Below, one piece after another: positions 32,924 through 42,442 of a stretch of DNA of 64,000 nt (positions within the stretch are counted from its first letter, which is position 1; each line of letters begins with the position of its first letter). Position numbers and translations under genes: made by a program. A model generated the notes under the pieces. That model was not told the origin of the DNA. It was given only the letters and a program-made list of their open reading frames with translations, and did not search any database. The stretch spans positions 2,728,001 through 2,792,000 of the forward strand of contig OZ240251.1 of NCBI GenBank assembly GCA_965198285.1. Reading direction: 5' to 3'. This DNA is from UBA11872 sp965198285 (GTDB taxonomy: Bacteria > Chloroflexota > UBA11872).

Positions 32924-34306
32924 CTAACGTCTATCAGTATTTGATGGCTGCGACATTAACCCTCCAGACATCACCAATTTGTTCCAAAATCTATTTCGGT
33001 TTCCGTCAATCCTGGTCCGCACCAACTTGAAAAGCGTATCCTGAGCTAAGTTAAAGCCTTCTGAATAGACTTCATCCAATTCCTGTCTATTCGTCGGTCT
33101 GCCATGGACGATTGCAGAGCGCACGTCGTAGAGACGTCCTACACGATTAAAGAGCCGAGTTCGGTCCGTCGGTTCGGATCCCAGAAAGTACCCTAACCTA
33201 GTTCCAAGTTTATACTTTAGTTCCAGATCAATACTGTACATGATTTCCAATGCTATCGCAAGGTCTAGGATGCTATCCTCGCGTCCTAGTCTTCCAGTCC
33301 GCCCAACTGAGGCTGCGAGACGACTAAGGGCGTGCCTGGGAAATCCATGACTACCTTCCCACTCGCTAAGCACCTCGCGTAGCGTCACCACATGTTCACG
33401 TTCAAGTGATCCACTAATCTGCCGGAACGGGCCCAACGATCTGTGCTCAAGATAGGCCATCGAAGATCCTACCTTGAATTGGCGGTGAATTTCCTCCATG
33501 AAGTCGCCTACTGGGTACAGAACTGAAAGAACCTCAAGATGACAACGTGTCACGACCGATAGAAAGTCAAAGAACACGCTGAGTCCATCGATTCCATCGA
33601 GGAAAGCGAACGACAAGTCAATGCTGATCTCGCTGGGCGGAGTCTTGCTGGTCATCGGGGGCTTGACGCTAGGTCCCCACTTCACGTCTCTGACCACGAC
33701 TGCAGCGCGCATTTGCCGGTAATCAATCGGCTCCTCTTCCGGGTAGTACTTGCGTTCTCTCAATAGACCCTCTTCGACGACCTCCTCGTATGGAGCGATG
33801 AATGCTCCCGGAGAGAGCTCGAATCTTTGGTCAACGATAAGACCGCGAAAGATCGTGATTTCTTGACCAGGTAAGTCCTTCATATCACTCAGCTTTAGGT
33901 AATTGTCTAGTAAATCAGCTGCGTAATATCCTCCCTTTTGGACCGATGTCTTGGCCAAGTAAAGGGCAAGTCTTTCCAACTCGACGCGCCTTGCATTACC
34001 GGGCGGACTAAGCACCATGATCGCGGCTTCATCGCCAGATTCGACTACCTCGCGTCGCAAAATGGGATGCTCCTGAAAGATTTCAATTGCGGCAGTAGGC
34101 TGGGAATCGAGTTTCGGGAGGTATTCCTCGAAGAGTATCTGTGCATTAGTGTCACGAAGAGCTTCATGGGCCAGATGGCGGTATTGGCTATTTGTCAGAG
34201 TTGGCATTCGGTAGCGAACCCCAGTTACGGATTCAGCCAGTACGTCGAGCGCTTCTGCGAGACGGTCAGTCCAAGCGGATGTGTCGATAGAACTTGAGCC
34301 TTGCAT
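32924..34306 (-). CDS. HEPN-domain protein, possible defence RNase
   Basis: About 460 residues from ATG 34306, preceded by an excellent GAGGGG. The C-terminal 150 residues resemble an Apea-like HEPN domain: LDLAIALEIMYSIDLELKYK, then VGRLYDVRSAIVHGRP. RSAIVH fits the HEPN R-x4-H catalytic motif. The N-terminal 300 residues are unrecognised. The gene is distinctly less GC-rich than its surroundings, indicating recent transfer. The next genes are an MmeI-like R-M enzyme and a DUF4238 protein, so a defence role by RNA cleavage is plausible; it is not proven. Confidence 0.7.
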   Translation of the reverse strand: MQGSSSIDTSAWTDRLAEALDVLAESVTGVRYRMPTLTNSQYRHLAHEALRDTNAQILFEEYLPKLDSQPTAAIEIFQEHPILRREVVESGDEAAIMVLSPPGNARRVELERLALYLAKTSVQKGGYYAADLLDNYLKLSDMKDLPGQEITIFRGLIVDQRFELSPGAFIAPYEEVVEEGLLRERKYYPEEEPIDYRQMRAAVVVRDVKWGPSVKPPMTSKTPPSEISIDLSFAFLDGIDGLSVFFDFLSVVTRCHLEVLSVLYPVGDFMEEIHRQFKVGSSMAYLEHRSLGPFRQISGSLEREHVVTLREVLSEWEGSHGFPRHALSRLAASVGRTGRLGREDSILDLAIALEIMYSIDLELKYKLGTRLGYFLGSEPTDRTRLFNRVGRLYDVRSAIVHGRPTNRQELDEVYSEGFNLAQDTLFKLVRTRIDGNRNRFWNKLVMSGGLMSQPSNTDRR

Positions 34307-34674
34307 CGTTCCCCTCGATCTACGGCGAGTCAGGTCGACAGCAGAGACGGAAAAGGCGAAGGATATTGTAAGTTCCACAGTTCTTTCACTTGCTCGGGCT
34401 TACTTCGTGAGCCGGACTCGCCGTTATTGCCATGCAGTACGCATACCGAGCACTCACTCAATGATTCTGGAGTCTTGGCGTGTTTGCGAAGCTAAAAGGC
34501 CAGCGTGGATTTCTTTCCCTGAAAAGGCGCGAGTGAGCCGGGAGGAACGATGGCGAGCGTGTCTATCGGCTGGCAGCTGGTAACGCGGCGAAGGTGATCG
34601 AGGCGCTTTGAATGCTGGGATTCGGGGCACAATGTGGGTAGTGTCGCGATCTGCCGCCGCTGTGAGGAACTGTC
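34307..34674. other. Divergent intergenic region between HEPN and R-M genes
   Basis: 368 bp with the lower GC of the island. It holds the promoters of both divergent genes, though no clear -35/-10 pair is visible. A short frame near 34541-34612 ends GERVYRLAAGNAAKVIEAL and looks like a decayed gene end. Confidence 0.45.
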
Positions 34675-37518
34675 TTGGGTAATGGGATGACGGCTGGGGA
34701 GTTCATCGAGAAGTGGCGGGCGGTGGCGCTGAATGAGCGGGCGGTGGCGCATGAGCACTTTCTTGACCTCTGCCGGTTGCTAGGTGAGCAGACGCCGGTG
34801 GAAGCCGACCCGGACCAAGAGTGGTACCGCTTCGAGAAGGTGGCGCGAAAGGACAGCGGCGGCGACGGCTGGGCGGACGTATGGAAGCGGGAGCACTTTG
34901 CCTGGGAGTACAAGAGCCAAGGCAAGGACCTGGACGCGGCCTTTCAGCAGCTGCGGCAGTACGCGCTGGCGCTGGAGAACCCGCCGCTGCTGATTGTTTC
35001 GGACATGCGGCGCTTCCGCATTTACACCAACTGGACGAACAGCGTCAGCCAAGTTCACGAATTCACGCTTTACGACCTGGACGACGCCGACACTTGGAAC
35101 AAGCTGAAGTGGGCCTTCAGCGACCCTGAACGGCTGCGGCCGGAGCAGACGCGGCAGGCAATTACCGAGCAGGCGGCAGCAAAGTTCGCCGATCTGGCGC
35201 AGGAACTGCGGGCCAGAGGCCACGACCGGGAGGAAGTGGCGCGGTTTGTGATTCGGCTGGCGTTTTGCATGTTTGCGGAGGACATGCGGCTGCTGCCGGA
35301 CGACCTCTTCCAACGCATGCTGACCCAGGCGCGCCGTCGGCCGGAGAGGTTCCAATCGCAGGCCAGCACTCTGTTCGCCACCATGGACTCGGGCGGCGAT
35401 TTCGGCGTGGACGAAGTTCCCTGGTTCAATGGCGGGCTCTTTGACGGAGATACCGAGGCCCTGCCACTGGACCGGCCGGGCATCGAGATCGTTCGCGAAG
35501 CGGCGCGGCTGGACTGGTCGGAAATCGACGCTTCGATCCTGGGCACGCTATTCGAACGCGGGCTGGACCCGGACAAGCGATCCCAGCTTGGCGCGCACTA
35601 CACCGACGCCGACAAGATCATGCGAATTGTGGAGCCGGTGATTGTGCGTCCGTGGCTAGCCGAGTGGGAGCGCGCCAAAGAGTTGATCGCGCACGAAATG
35701 GCTCAGGTCGACCAGGCCAGTGAGGGCAGCCGGCGACGCCAACGGGCGGAGCGGTTGCTGCGCGAGTTCCTGGGCCGGTTACGGGGATTCCGCATACTCG
35801 ATCCGGCCTGCGGGTCCGGGAACTTCCTCTACCTGGCCCTACGCGCGCTGAAGGACCTGGAGCATCGAATCCAACTGGAAGCGCACGCTCTGGGGCTGGG
35901 GCGTCAGTTCCCGTCGATCGGCCCCGCGAGCGTCAAGGGCATCGAGATCAACCCATACGCCGCCGAACTTGCGCACGCCGCGGTGTGGATTGGCGAGATC
36001 CAGTGGATGCAGCGCAACGGTTTCGGCCTGAACCGTAGGCCGATTCTCGATTATCTGGAGAACATCGAGCACCGGGACGCGTTGCTGACGGAGGATGGAG
36101 GGGCGCCTGAGTGGCCCGAGGCGGATGTAGTCATTGGGAATCCGCCATTCCTGGGTGATCGGGTCATGCGGGACGGCCTGGGGCACAGCTATACGGAGCG
36201 ACTGCGGCGGACGTACCAGGGCTCGGTTCCGGCGTCAGCCGATCTCGTTTGCTACTGGTTCTCAAGGGCTTGCGACTTGGTAACCCAAGGCAAGGTCGCT
36301 CGGGCAGGCCTCGTTGCAACGAATTCGATACGTGGCGGCAACAACCGGGCCGTGTTGGACCGAATCGTCGAACGAGGCGCCATCTTCGACGCATGGTCGG
36401 ATGAACCCTGGGTTGTCGACGGCGCCGCCGTACGCGTGTCGTTGGTTTGCTTCGGCAGCAAGGATGCCAACGACGCCATCTACCTGAATGGAGCGGCGGC
36501 GAAGCGGATCCACGCCGACCTGACCGAGGGCAGCGTCGATATCACGCAGGCTTCGCGCCTGGACAGCAATCAGGGGATTGCGTTTCTGGGCGTCAACAAG
36601 AACGGCGCGTTTGACATTCCTGGCGATCTGGCTCGCGAGTGGCTGCAGCTGCCGTCCAACCCGAATGGACGACCGAACGCCGACGTTCTGAAACCGCGCG
36701 TCATCGGCAGGGACTTATCGCGGCGACCCTCGGACGGCTGGATCATTGATTTCGGCTCAACCATGAGCGAGACGGACGCGGCGCTGTACGAGGCGCCGTT
36801 CACATATGTGTCGGAGTACGTGAAGCCGGTGCGGCAACGGAACCGGATTCGGCAACTTCGAGACGAATGGTGGCGGCACTGGCGTCCTCGTCCGGCCATG
36901 TGGCAAGCACTGGATGGCCTTTCCCGCTATATCGCCACTCCGACGCTCTCAAAGCATCGATTGTTTGCCTGGTTCGACCGGAGCGTCTGCCCCGATCATC
37001 AGCTCATCGTCATCGCCCGCAACGACGACACCACCTTCGGCATCCTGCACAGCCGCTTCCACCAACTCTGGTCGCTGCGACTGGGCACCAGCCTTGAAGA
37101 CCGTCCGCGCTATACGCCCACCACGACCTTCCAGACCTTTCCGTTTCCCGAAGGCCTGACGCCCGACATCCCCGCCGCCGACTACGCCAACGACCCGCGG
37201 GCCATTGCCATCGCTGAAGCCGCCCGAGCGCTCGTCAAGAAGCGTGACCTCTGGCTGAATCCGCCGGAGTGGGTGGAGTGGGTGGAGGAGCCGGTGACCG
37301 GGTATCCAAAGCGGGCGGTGCCGACCAGGGCTGCTCCGGTGCGGGAACTTGGGCGGCTGACGCTTACGAATTTGTATAACGATCGGCCGCAGTGGCTTGT
37401 GGATGCGCATTCGGTGCTGGATGCGGCAGTTGCCAAAGCTTACGGATGGGACGTAGACATTACTAATGACAACTTACTCCAACGCCTCCTCGAGCTGAAT
37501 CTAGATATCGCCAGCTAA
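34675..37518 (+). CDS. MmeI-like type IIG/IIL restriction-methylation enzyme
   Basis: A 947-residue single-chain enzyme. TTG 34675 is favoured as start by AGGA seven bases upstream; ATG 34687 is the alternative. The N-terminal nuclease has D68 and E78-x-K80 (WADVWKREHFAWEYKSQ), matching the D-E-x-K site of MmeI. A helical spacer follows. The methyltransferase has motif I DPACGSGNFLYLAL near residue 376 and motif IV VVIGNPPFLG near 487, an N6-adenine (gamma) type. The last 300 residues hold the target recognition domain and a conserved C-terminal block. Such enzymes modify one strand and cut about 20 bp away; the recognition site cannot be read from sequence. No separate R, M or S gene is needed. 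Confidence 0.9.
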   Translation: MGNGMTAGEFIEKWRAVALNERAVAHEHFLDLCRLLGEQTPVEADPDQEWYRFEKVARKDSGGDGWADVWKREHFAWEYKSQGKDLDAAFQQLRQYALALENPPLLIVSDMRRFRIYTNWTNSVSQVHEFTLYDLDDADTWNKLKWAFSDPERLRPEQTRQAITEQAAAKFADLAQELRARGHDREEVARFVIRLAFCMFAEDMRLLPDDLFQRMLTQARRRPERFQSQASTLFATMDSGGDFGVDEVPWFNGGLFDGDTEALPLDRPGIEIVREAARLDWSEIDASILGTLFERGLDPDKRSQLGAHYTDADKIMRIVEPVIVRPWLAEWERAKELIAHEMAQVDQASEGSRRRQRAERLLREFLGRLRGFRILDPACGSGNFLYLALRALKDLEHRIQLEAHALGLGRQFPSIGPASVKGIEINPYAAELAHAAVWIGEIQWMQRNGFGLNRRPILDYLENIEHRDALLTEDGGAPEWPEADVVIGNPPFLGDRVMRDGLGHSYTERLRRTYQGSVPASADLVCYWFSRACDLVTQGKVARAGLVATNSIRGGNNRAVLDRIVERGAIFDAWSDEPWVVDGAAVRVSLVCFGSKDANDAIYLNGAAAKRIHADLTEGSVDITQASRLDSNQGIAFLGVNKNGAFDIPGDLAREWLQLPSNPNGRPNADVLKPRVIGRDLSRRPSDGWIIDFGSTMSETDAALYEAPFTYVSEYVKPVRQRNRIRQLRDEWWRHWRPRPAMWQALDGLSRYIATPTLSKHRLFAWFDRSVCPDHQLIVIARNDDTTFGILHSRFHQLWSLRLGTSLEDRPRYTPTTTFQTFPFPEGLTPDIPAADYANDPRAIAIAEAARALVKKRDLWLNPPEWVEWVEEPVTGYPKRAVPTRAAPVRELGRLTLTNLYNDRPQWLVDAHSVLDAAVAKAYGWDVDITNDNLLQRLLELNLDIAS

Positions 37519-37551
37519 ATAGAGAGGTCCGCAATCCCGCGACTTCGTGAG

Positions 37552-38382
37552 ATGAGTGAACCACATGGTAATCACTACATTCCGAGAATGCACCTGCAGT
37601 CTTTTGCGGATAAAAACGGATATATTCATCTGTTTTATAAACCAGAGGGAAGGTCTTTCAGCGTCAAACCAGAGAACGCGTTTGTTGTCAATGATCTCTA
37701 CACCATACGCCATGAAGACGGGTCCAAGGATTTTTCGGCAGAGTCATTCTTGGCTCGCCAAGAACACCATGCAAGCAGGGTCATTCGCCGCATTGTTCAA
37801 TCTGCTCGTAGAATGAAGGTGCCTTGCCTGTCCGAGGCAGACAGGGACTTCTGGGACCAATATCTTTGCTATCAGTGGAAGCGTATTCCTGATAGAATCC
37901 TTTCGGACTCCGCTGTTGATGACTTGCGGTCATCAGTTATCCGGAATTTGATTAGAGAGCATGGGCTACCGACTCAGCAGGATTTGCAAGCACTTCATGA
38001 TCCAGATCTAATTCAAAGAATCAGGGTAGACGCAATAACGGCTCGTTCAGAGCAGCTATTTGAACGCCTGAATGAACGACGCCTTATCGTTGCCGTAAGA
38101 AGAGACTGCAATGAACGATTCATAATTGGAAGCAATCCAATCATTCCGCCGGCACAATTCAGTGACGAGGATTCCTCGTTCTGGCTTGCACTTACTCCCG
38201 ACATAGCAATTTCCTATGCGAGGGTTCCACTTCTTGGACCGGAGCGTCTGGTCTCTGTCAAATCAGACCGGCTCGTACGGACATTCAACGAGACAACCCT
38301 AGGTCAGAGCACTACGATCGCCGGAAGCTCAAGGGAGTCGATCGAGTCGCTCGCCAGAAAGTGCTCAGCGCCCAAGACGTAG
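37552..38382 (+). CDS. DUF4238-family protein
   Basis: A 276-residue protein starting MSEPHGNHYIPRMHLQSFAD, the DUF4238 hallmark NHYxP...FA. FIIGSNPIIPP in the C-terminal half is a second family block. Function is unknown; members often sit in defence or mobile islands. It begins 33 bp after the R-M gene in the same direction and is low in GC (visibly AT-richer than the methylase), so it may be an accessory gene of the island rather than an R-M subunit. Confidence 0.82.
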   Translation: MSEPHGNHYIPRMHLQSFADKNGYIHLFYKPEGRSFSVKPENAFVVNDLYTIRHEDGSKDFSAESFLARQEHHASRVIRRIVQSARRMKVPCLSEADRDFWDQYLCYQWKRIPDRILSDSAVDDLRSSVIRNLIREHGLPTQQDLQALHDPDLIQRIRVDAITARSEQLFERLNERRLIVAVRRDCNERFIIGSNPIIPPAQFSDEDSSFWLALTPDIAISYARVPLLGPERLVSVKSDRLVRTFNETTLGQSTTIAGSSRESIESLARKCSAPKT

Positions 38383-38739
38383 AGGGTCGGGGACCCGCCC
38401 AACGGGAGACGGGTCTGGCGGGGTGGGTTGGGTGGTGGGGGCTTTGTGGTTCCCTTCGACCGGCTCAGGGCAGGCTCTCCGGGGACGGTGGCCCGGCTCA
38501 CCACGAACGGGGTGGGGCGGCGATTGGCTCGGAGGGTTGGGTGCTACTGGCTCTGTGGTTCGACACGGTTCTCCGAGGGACTCCGAACCGGCTCACCACG
38601 AACGGGGGTGAGCTCTGGGTGGGTTGCGAGCGGAAAAGGCCGGTCTGAGACCGAATCCTACGCCGGAGTGGACGCACGAACTCAAGACGGGTGGGTGAGT
38701 GCGCTGCGTTGGTTCTTGGTCCGAGGCGCTGCGTTGGGT
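38383..38739. repeat. REP-like repeats upstream of coiled-coil gene
   Basis: 357 bp without a gene. It contains a unit of the CTCAGGGCAGGCTC family near 38455, and GGCTCACCACGAACGG at about 38496 and again near 38590. The block 38522-38606 (starting GATTGGCTCGGAGGGTTGGG) recurs at 39030-39112. Confidence 0.75.
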
Positions 38740-38994
38740 TCAGTCAGCGCGACTGTCGATCAGTCGATCGATCCTGTCCGTCAGGTACTCGTGCTGCCGC
38801 GCGTTTTCATCGCGAAACTGCCGAAAGTCGGCGCGTATATCGCGAAAGTCTGTGCGCAAGTCGCGAAATTCTGTGCGCAAGTCGCGAATCTCGGCTTGCA
38901 TCCGCCGGATGATCCAAACAATGCCGCCAAAGCCGGTCAGCCCGCCCAGAATGGTCACCGCCAGATTGAGCGAGTCAACCAGTTCCGGTGTCAT
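38740..38994 (-). CDS. Small membrane-anchored coiled-coil protein
   Basis: An 84-residue protein from ATG 38994. One hydrophobic helix (LAVTILGGLTGFGGIVWII) is followed by a charged heptad repeat with RDLRTEF, RDLRTDF, RDIRADF and RQFRDEN, then EYLTDRIDRLID. At the DNA level the heptads form an imperfect 21-bp tandem repeat. Similar small proteins are common in mobile or repeat-rich loci and have no known role. It is flanked on both sides by the same dispersed repeat. Confidence 0.7.
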   Translation of the reverse strand: MTPELVDSLNLAVTILGGLTGFGGIVWIIRRMQAEIRDLRTEFRDLRTDFRDIRADFRQFRDENARQHEYLTDRIDRLIDSRAD

Positions 38995-39320
38995 GCGGCG
39001 AGGGTATCACTGGGTGCGGTGGGGGCACGGATTGGCTGGGAGGGTTGGGTGCTGGGGGTGTGTGGTTTGACACGGCCCTTCGGAGACTACGGGGCGGCTC
39101 ACCACGAACGGCTGGGGTCGCAGCTTGGTGGTTGCTCGGAAGACGGGCGGGTCTGAGACTCCGCTCCTACGCAAGATCGGACGCGGGCGGCTAGACCACG
39201 GACGGGGCGAGTCGGAGCGGCAGGGATCCTGGGATTCAGCGAGAACGGGGTGGCAGGTAGCGCTAGGGTCGTTGGGTGCTGCTGGGTCCCCGCCTGCGCG
39301 GGGATGACGTTGTGGGCGGG
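38995..39320. repeat. REP-like repeats downstream side of coiled-coil gene
   Basis: 326 bp without a gene. It contains the second copy (39030-39112) of the block seen at 38522-38606, including GGCTCACCACGAACGG, followed by GGTCTGAGACTCCGCTCCTACG, which parallels the sequence near 38640-38660. Confidence 0.7.
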
Positions 39321-40739
39321 CTAGGTCTCGGCGAGCCAGGACTCGAGGCGTTGGTCGTCGGTGGGGTTCCAGATGCCCTGGTGGGCTGACGTCATGGCCT
39401 CGTGGTATTCGGCGGGGGTGAGGTTTTGGCGCCAGGTTTGGAAGTTGTGGCGGTCGTTGCGTTTGGCCTGGGTGTCGGCTTGGTTGAAGTCGACGAGGGT
39501 TTCGAGGCGGGAATCAAGGCGTTGGACGATGTGGGGGTGGGATTGGGCGAGGTCGTTTATTTCCTCAGGGTCGTTTTCCAGGTTGAAGAGTTGGGGTGGG
39601 TGGCCGGCGTAGCGGAGGTATTTCCAGGGGCCCTGGCGCCACATGGCGATGCCGGTGTTTGAGAAGTTGCTGTGGTATTCGCTGAAGACGTAGTTGGGGC
39701 GGCCGGTGGCATCGCCGCGGCAGAGGGGGAGGAGGGAGACGCCGTCGAGGCCCTCAGGGTGATCCAGGCCGGACATGTCCATGAGGGTGGGGAAGAGGTC
39801 GATGAGGGAGACGAGTTGGTCAGAAATGACGCCTTGCTGGAGGCCGGGGCCGGCGACGATGAGGGGGACGCGGGCGGAGGCTTCGTACATGGCGTTTTTG
39901 AGGGTTTGGCGGTGTTCCATGTTCATTTCGCCGTGGTCGCTGGCGAAGATGATGTAGGTGTTGTCGAGCTGGCCGGTGGCCTCAAGGGTGTCGAGGACCT
40001 GGCCGAGCATGGCGTCGGTTTCGGCGACCATGGCGAAGTAGTGGCGGCGGATGGCGAGGATTTCCTGGTCGGTGAAGTGGCCGTGGGTGTTTTTGGTGAC
40101 GCTCATGTAGTCCATGACGGGGTGGAGGTCGGGTTCGTAGGGCGGGAGGGTGACAGAGGCGGGGTCGATTGTGTCAAGCCAGTGTTGGGTGGCGCGGAAG
40201 GGGGGATGGGGGACGTTGGTGCTGGGGTAGCAGAAGTAGGGCGGGTCTTCTTCTGAGTAGTTGGTGAGGAATTGGCAGGCGTTGTCGATTTGGTTCCAGT
40301 CACCTTCGTGGGCTCGTGGGGTGTCGGGTTCGACGACGATGGCTTGAGGGCGGGGGTTGTGGGGGCGTTTGATGTTGGCGGAGCGCATCCAGGCGGTGAG
40401 GCGGGCTTTGAGGGAGTGGCCGCCGACGCGGTAGTCGGTCTTGCCGAAGACGTGGAGGCCGTAGCCGGCGTCTTCCAAGTGGGTGCCGAAGGTGGGGGCG
40501 TCGAGCGGCAGGCCGGCGGGGTTGTTCCAGGCGTGGACGCGGTGGACGTATTGGCCGCTCCAGTAGCTGGCTCGCGACGGGGCGCACTGGGGGGAGTTGC
40601 AGTAGGCGTTGGCGAATGAGGTGCCGCGGGCGGCCAAGCGGTCCATGTTGGGCGTGTGGGCGGCAGGGTGGCCGAGGTGGCGCATGACGCGGCCGTCCAT
40701 GCTGTCGGTCATGAAGAGGAGGATGTTGGGTCGGGGCAT
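39321..40739 (-). CDS. Type I sulfatase
   Basis: A 472-residue enzyme from ATG 40739 (MPRPNILLFMTDSMDGRV); upstream ATGs at 40772 and 40829 only add low-complexity Pro/Thr residues. The metal-site Asp lies in the opening strand. NSPQCAPSRASYWSGQY carries the C-x-P-x-R signature whose Cys is oxidised to formylglycine. IFASDHGEMNMEH supplies later metal ligands. The C-terminus has GPWKYLRYAGHPPQLFNLENDPEE, typical of the family. No signal peptide, so it may act in the cytoplasm on imported sulfated sugars. A formylglycine-generating enzyme gene is not seen nearby. Confidence 0.92.
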   Translation of the reverse strand: MPRPNILLFMTDSMDGRVMRHLGHPAAHTPNMDRLAARGTSFANAYCNSPQCAPSRASYWSGQYVHRVHAWNNPAGLPLDAPTFGTHLEDAGYGLHVFGKTDYRVGGHSLKARLTAWMRSANIKRPHNPRPQAIVVEPDTPRAHEGDWNQIDNACQFLTNYSEEDPPYFCYPSTNVPHPPFRATQHWLDTIDPASVTLPPYEPDLHPVMDYMSVTKNTHGHFTDQEILAIRRHYFAMVAETDAMLGQVLDTLEATGQLDNTYIIFASDHGEMNMEHRQTLKNAMYEASARVPLIVAGPGLQQGVISDQLVSLIDLFPTLMDMSGLDHPEGLDGVSLLPLCRGDATGRPNYVFSEYHSNFSNTGIAMWRQGPWKYLRYAGHPPQLFNLENDPEEINDLAQSHPHIVQRLDSRLETLVDFNQADTQAKRNDRHNFQTWRQNLTPAEYHEAMTSAHQGIWNPTDDQRLESWLAET

Positions 40740-41905
40740 GGGGGTAGTGGTGTGGGGGTTGGGGGATTGTTGCATTTGGGGGTGAGGAGTGAGGCGGATG
40801 CTTCGGCTGGGTTTGGGCGGGATGAACATGACGGGTGGTGCGTCGGGGGTGGGTTGCTCGGAAGTCGAGATTCCTCGGGGGACCTCGGAATGACAAGGGG
40901 GGTGGGCGCGGTGGTCCGGTGTGTGATCGGAGTTGACGATGGCGCACGACAGGAAGTCGAGATCCCTCGGGGGACCTCGGGATGACAGACGGGGGCGGTG
41001 CTAGAGCTGGCCTTGGCCGGGTTGACCGCGACTAGGGGCGCATCGGGGGTGGGTTGCTCGGAAGGCGAGATTCCTCGGGGGACCTCGGAATGACAGACGG
41101 GGAGGGTGCTGTGGCTGGCTTTGGACGGGCTGACCACGGCTGGGAGTGCATCGGGGGTGGGTTGCTCGGAAGTCGAGATTCCTCGGGGGACCTCGGGATG
41201 ACAGCGGGGAGGGTGCTGTGGCTGGCTTTGGACGGGCTGACCACGGCTGGGAGTGCATCGGGGGTGGGTTGCTCGGAAGTCGAGATTCCTCGGGGGACCT
41301 CGGAATGACAACCGGGGCGCGGGTGGTCTGGTGTCGGATCGGAGTTGGCGATGGCGCACGACCGGAAGGCGGGATTCCTCGGGGGACCTCGGGATGACAG
41401 ACGGGGGCGGTGCTAGAGCTGGCCTTGGCCGGGTTGACCGCGACTAGGGGCGCATCGGGGGTGGGTTGCTCGGAAGGCGAGATTCCTCGGGGGACCTCGG
41501 AATGACAACCGGGGCGCGGGTGGTCTGGTGTGTGATCGGAGTTGGCGATGGGGCACGAGCGGAAGGCGGGATTCCTCGGGGGACCTCGGGATGACAGCGG
41601 GGAGGGTGCTGTGGCTGGCTTTGGACGGGCTGACCACGGCTGGGAGTGCATCGGGGGTGGGTTGCTCGGAAGTCGAGATTCCTCGGGGGACCTCGGAATG
41701 ACAACCGGGGCGCGGGTGGTCTGGTGTCGGATCGGAGTTGGCGATGGCGCACGACCGGAAGGCGAGATTCCTCGGGGGACCTCGGAATGACAGGGGGCGG
41801 TGCTCCGGTGTCGGATCGGAGTTGGCGATGGGGCACGAGCGGTAGGCGAGATTCCTCGGCGGACCTCGGAATGACAGCGGGGACCTCGGAGTGACACTGG
41901 GGGAG
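40740..41905. repeat. Array of about eleven 88-109 bp repeat units
   Basis: From about 40860 to 41890 a core with CGAGATTCCTCGGGGGACCT then CGGAATGACA is repeated near 40865, 40963, 41065, 41172, 41280, 41370, 41477, 41567, 41673, 41763 and 41851, plus a partial copy at 41881. Two kinds of spacer alternate: one with GGCTGACCACGGCTGGGAGT or its variants, one with GTGTCGGATCGGAGTTGGCG. Core arms ATTCC and GGAAT can pair. The array produces long open frames on both strands that encode only repeated HSEVPRGIS-like peptide. It is not CRISPR: units vary, spacers are themselves repeats, and no cas genes are present. Confidence 0.85.
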
Positions 41906-42226
41906 TCAGGATTCCTCGTCGGGGTGATCGAACCACTCTGATGACAGGTCCTTCCAGGTTGGGTTGGCGGAATGAATGAGGCTGACTTTCTTGAACCGTC
42001 GCCAGCCTTTGATTTGCTTCTCGCGGGCAATGGCCGCGGAGATGTCGTCGGTGTCTTCGAAATAGGCTAGCTGGGTGATGTTGTATTTCTTGGTGAAGCC
42101 TGGAATCTGTTTGGTCTTGTGTTGGTATACGCGGCGCATGAGGTCGTTGGTTACGCCGACGTAGAGGTTTCTGGATGCGCTGGTCATGATGTAGACGTAG
42201 TAGTGCCTGGGCTGGCGTGAGGACAT
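41906..42226 (-). CDS. GIY-YIG domain protein
   Basis: A 106-residue protein from ATG 42226. YYVYIMTSASRNLYVGVTND is the VYI...YVG form of the GIY-YIG motif, followed by the catalytic-region Arg in LMRRVYQHK and the late Glu/Lys helix REKQIKGWRRFKK. Such stand-alone UPF0213/YhbQ-like proteins are frequent in bacteria and are thought to be nucleases. It is enclosed by copies of the same dispersed repeat that forms the array downstream, and is lower in GC. Confidence 0.88.
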   Translation of the reverse strand: MSSRQPRHYYVYIMTSASRNLYVGVTNDLMRRVYQHKTKQIPGFTKKYNITQLAYFEDTDDISAAIAREKQIKGWRRFKKVSLIHSANPTWKDLSSEWFDHPDEES

Positions 42227-42295
42227 CGGGGGACGGTTTGCGGTGTGTGCTGGGAATGGTAAGGGAGCGGACGGTTTGGGAGAGGGCAGGAGCGG

Positions 42296-42434
42296 AAGTC
42301 GGGATTCCTCGGGGGACTTCGGAATGATAGGGGGCGGTGCTGCAGCCGGCTTTGGACGGGTTGACTACGACTGGGAGTGTAGTGGGGGTGGGTTGCTCGG
42401 AAGTCGAGATTCCTCGGGGTACCTCGGAATGACA
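42296..42434. repeat. Two further copies of the dispersed repeat core
   Basis: GGGATTCCTCGGGGGACTTC at about 42302 and GAGATTCCTCGGGGTACCTC at about 42404 repeat the array core on the other side of the GIY-YIG gene. Confidence 0.8.
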
Positions 42435-42442
42435 ACGGGGGG

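Noticed and set aside
34541..34612. Short frame ending GERVYRLAAGNAAKVIEAL
   Set aside because: It resembles the end of an enzyme gene but is only about 24 codons after a stop; too little to call.
40860..41890. CRISPR array
   Set aside because: Units are long and variable, spacers are themselves repeated, and there are no cas genes.
41001..42030. Several long open frames in the repeat array
   Set aside because: They translate the same repeat unit again and again (HSEVPRGIS type) in several frames and strands; no start signals.
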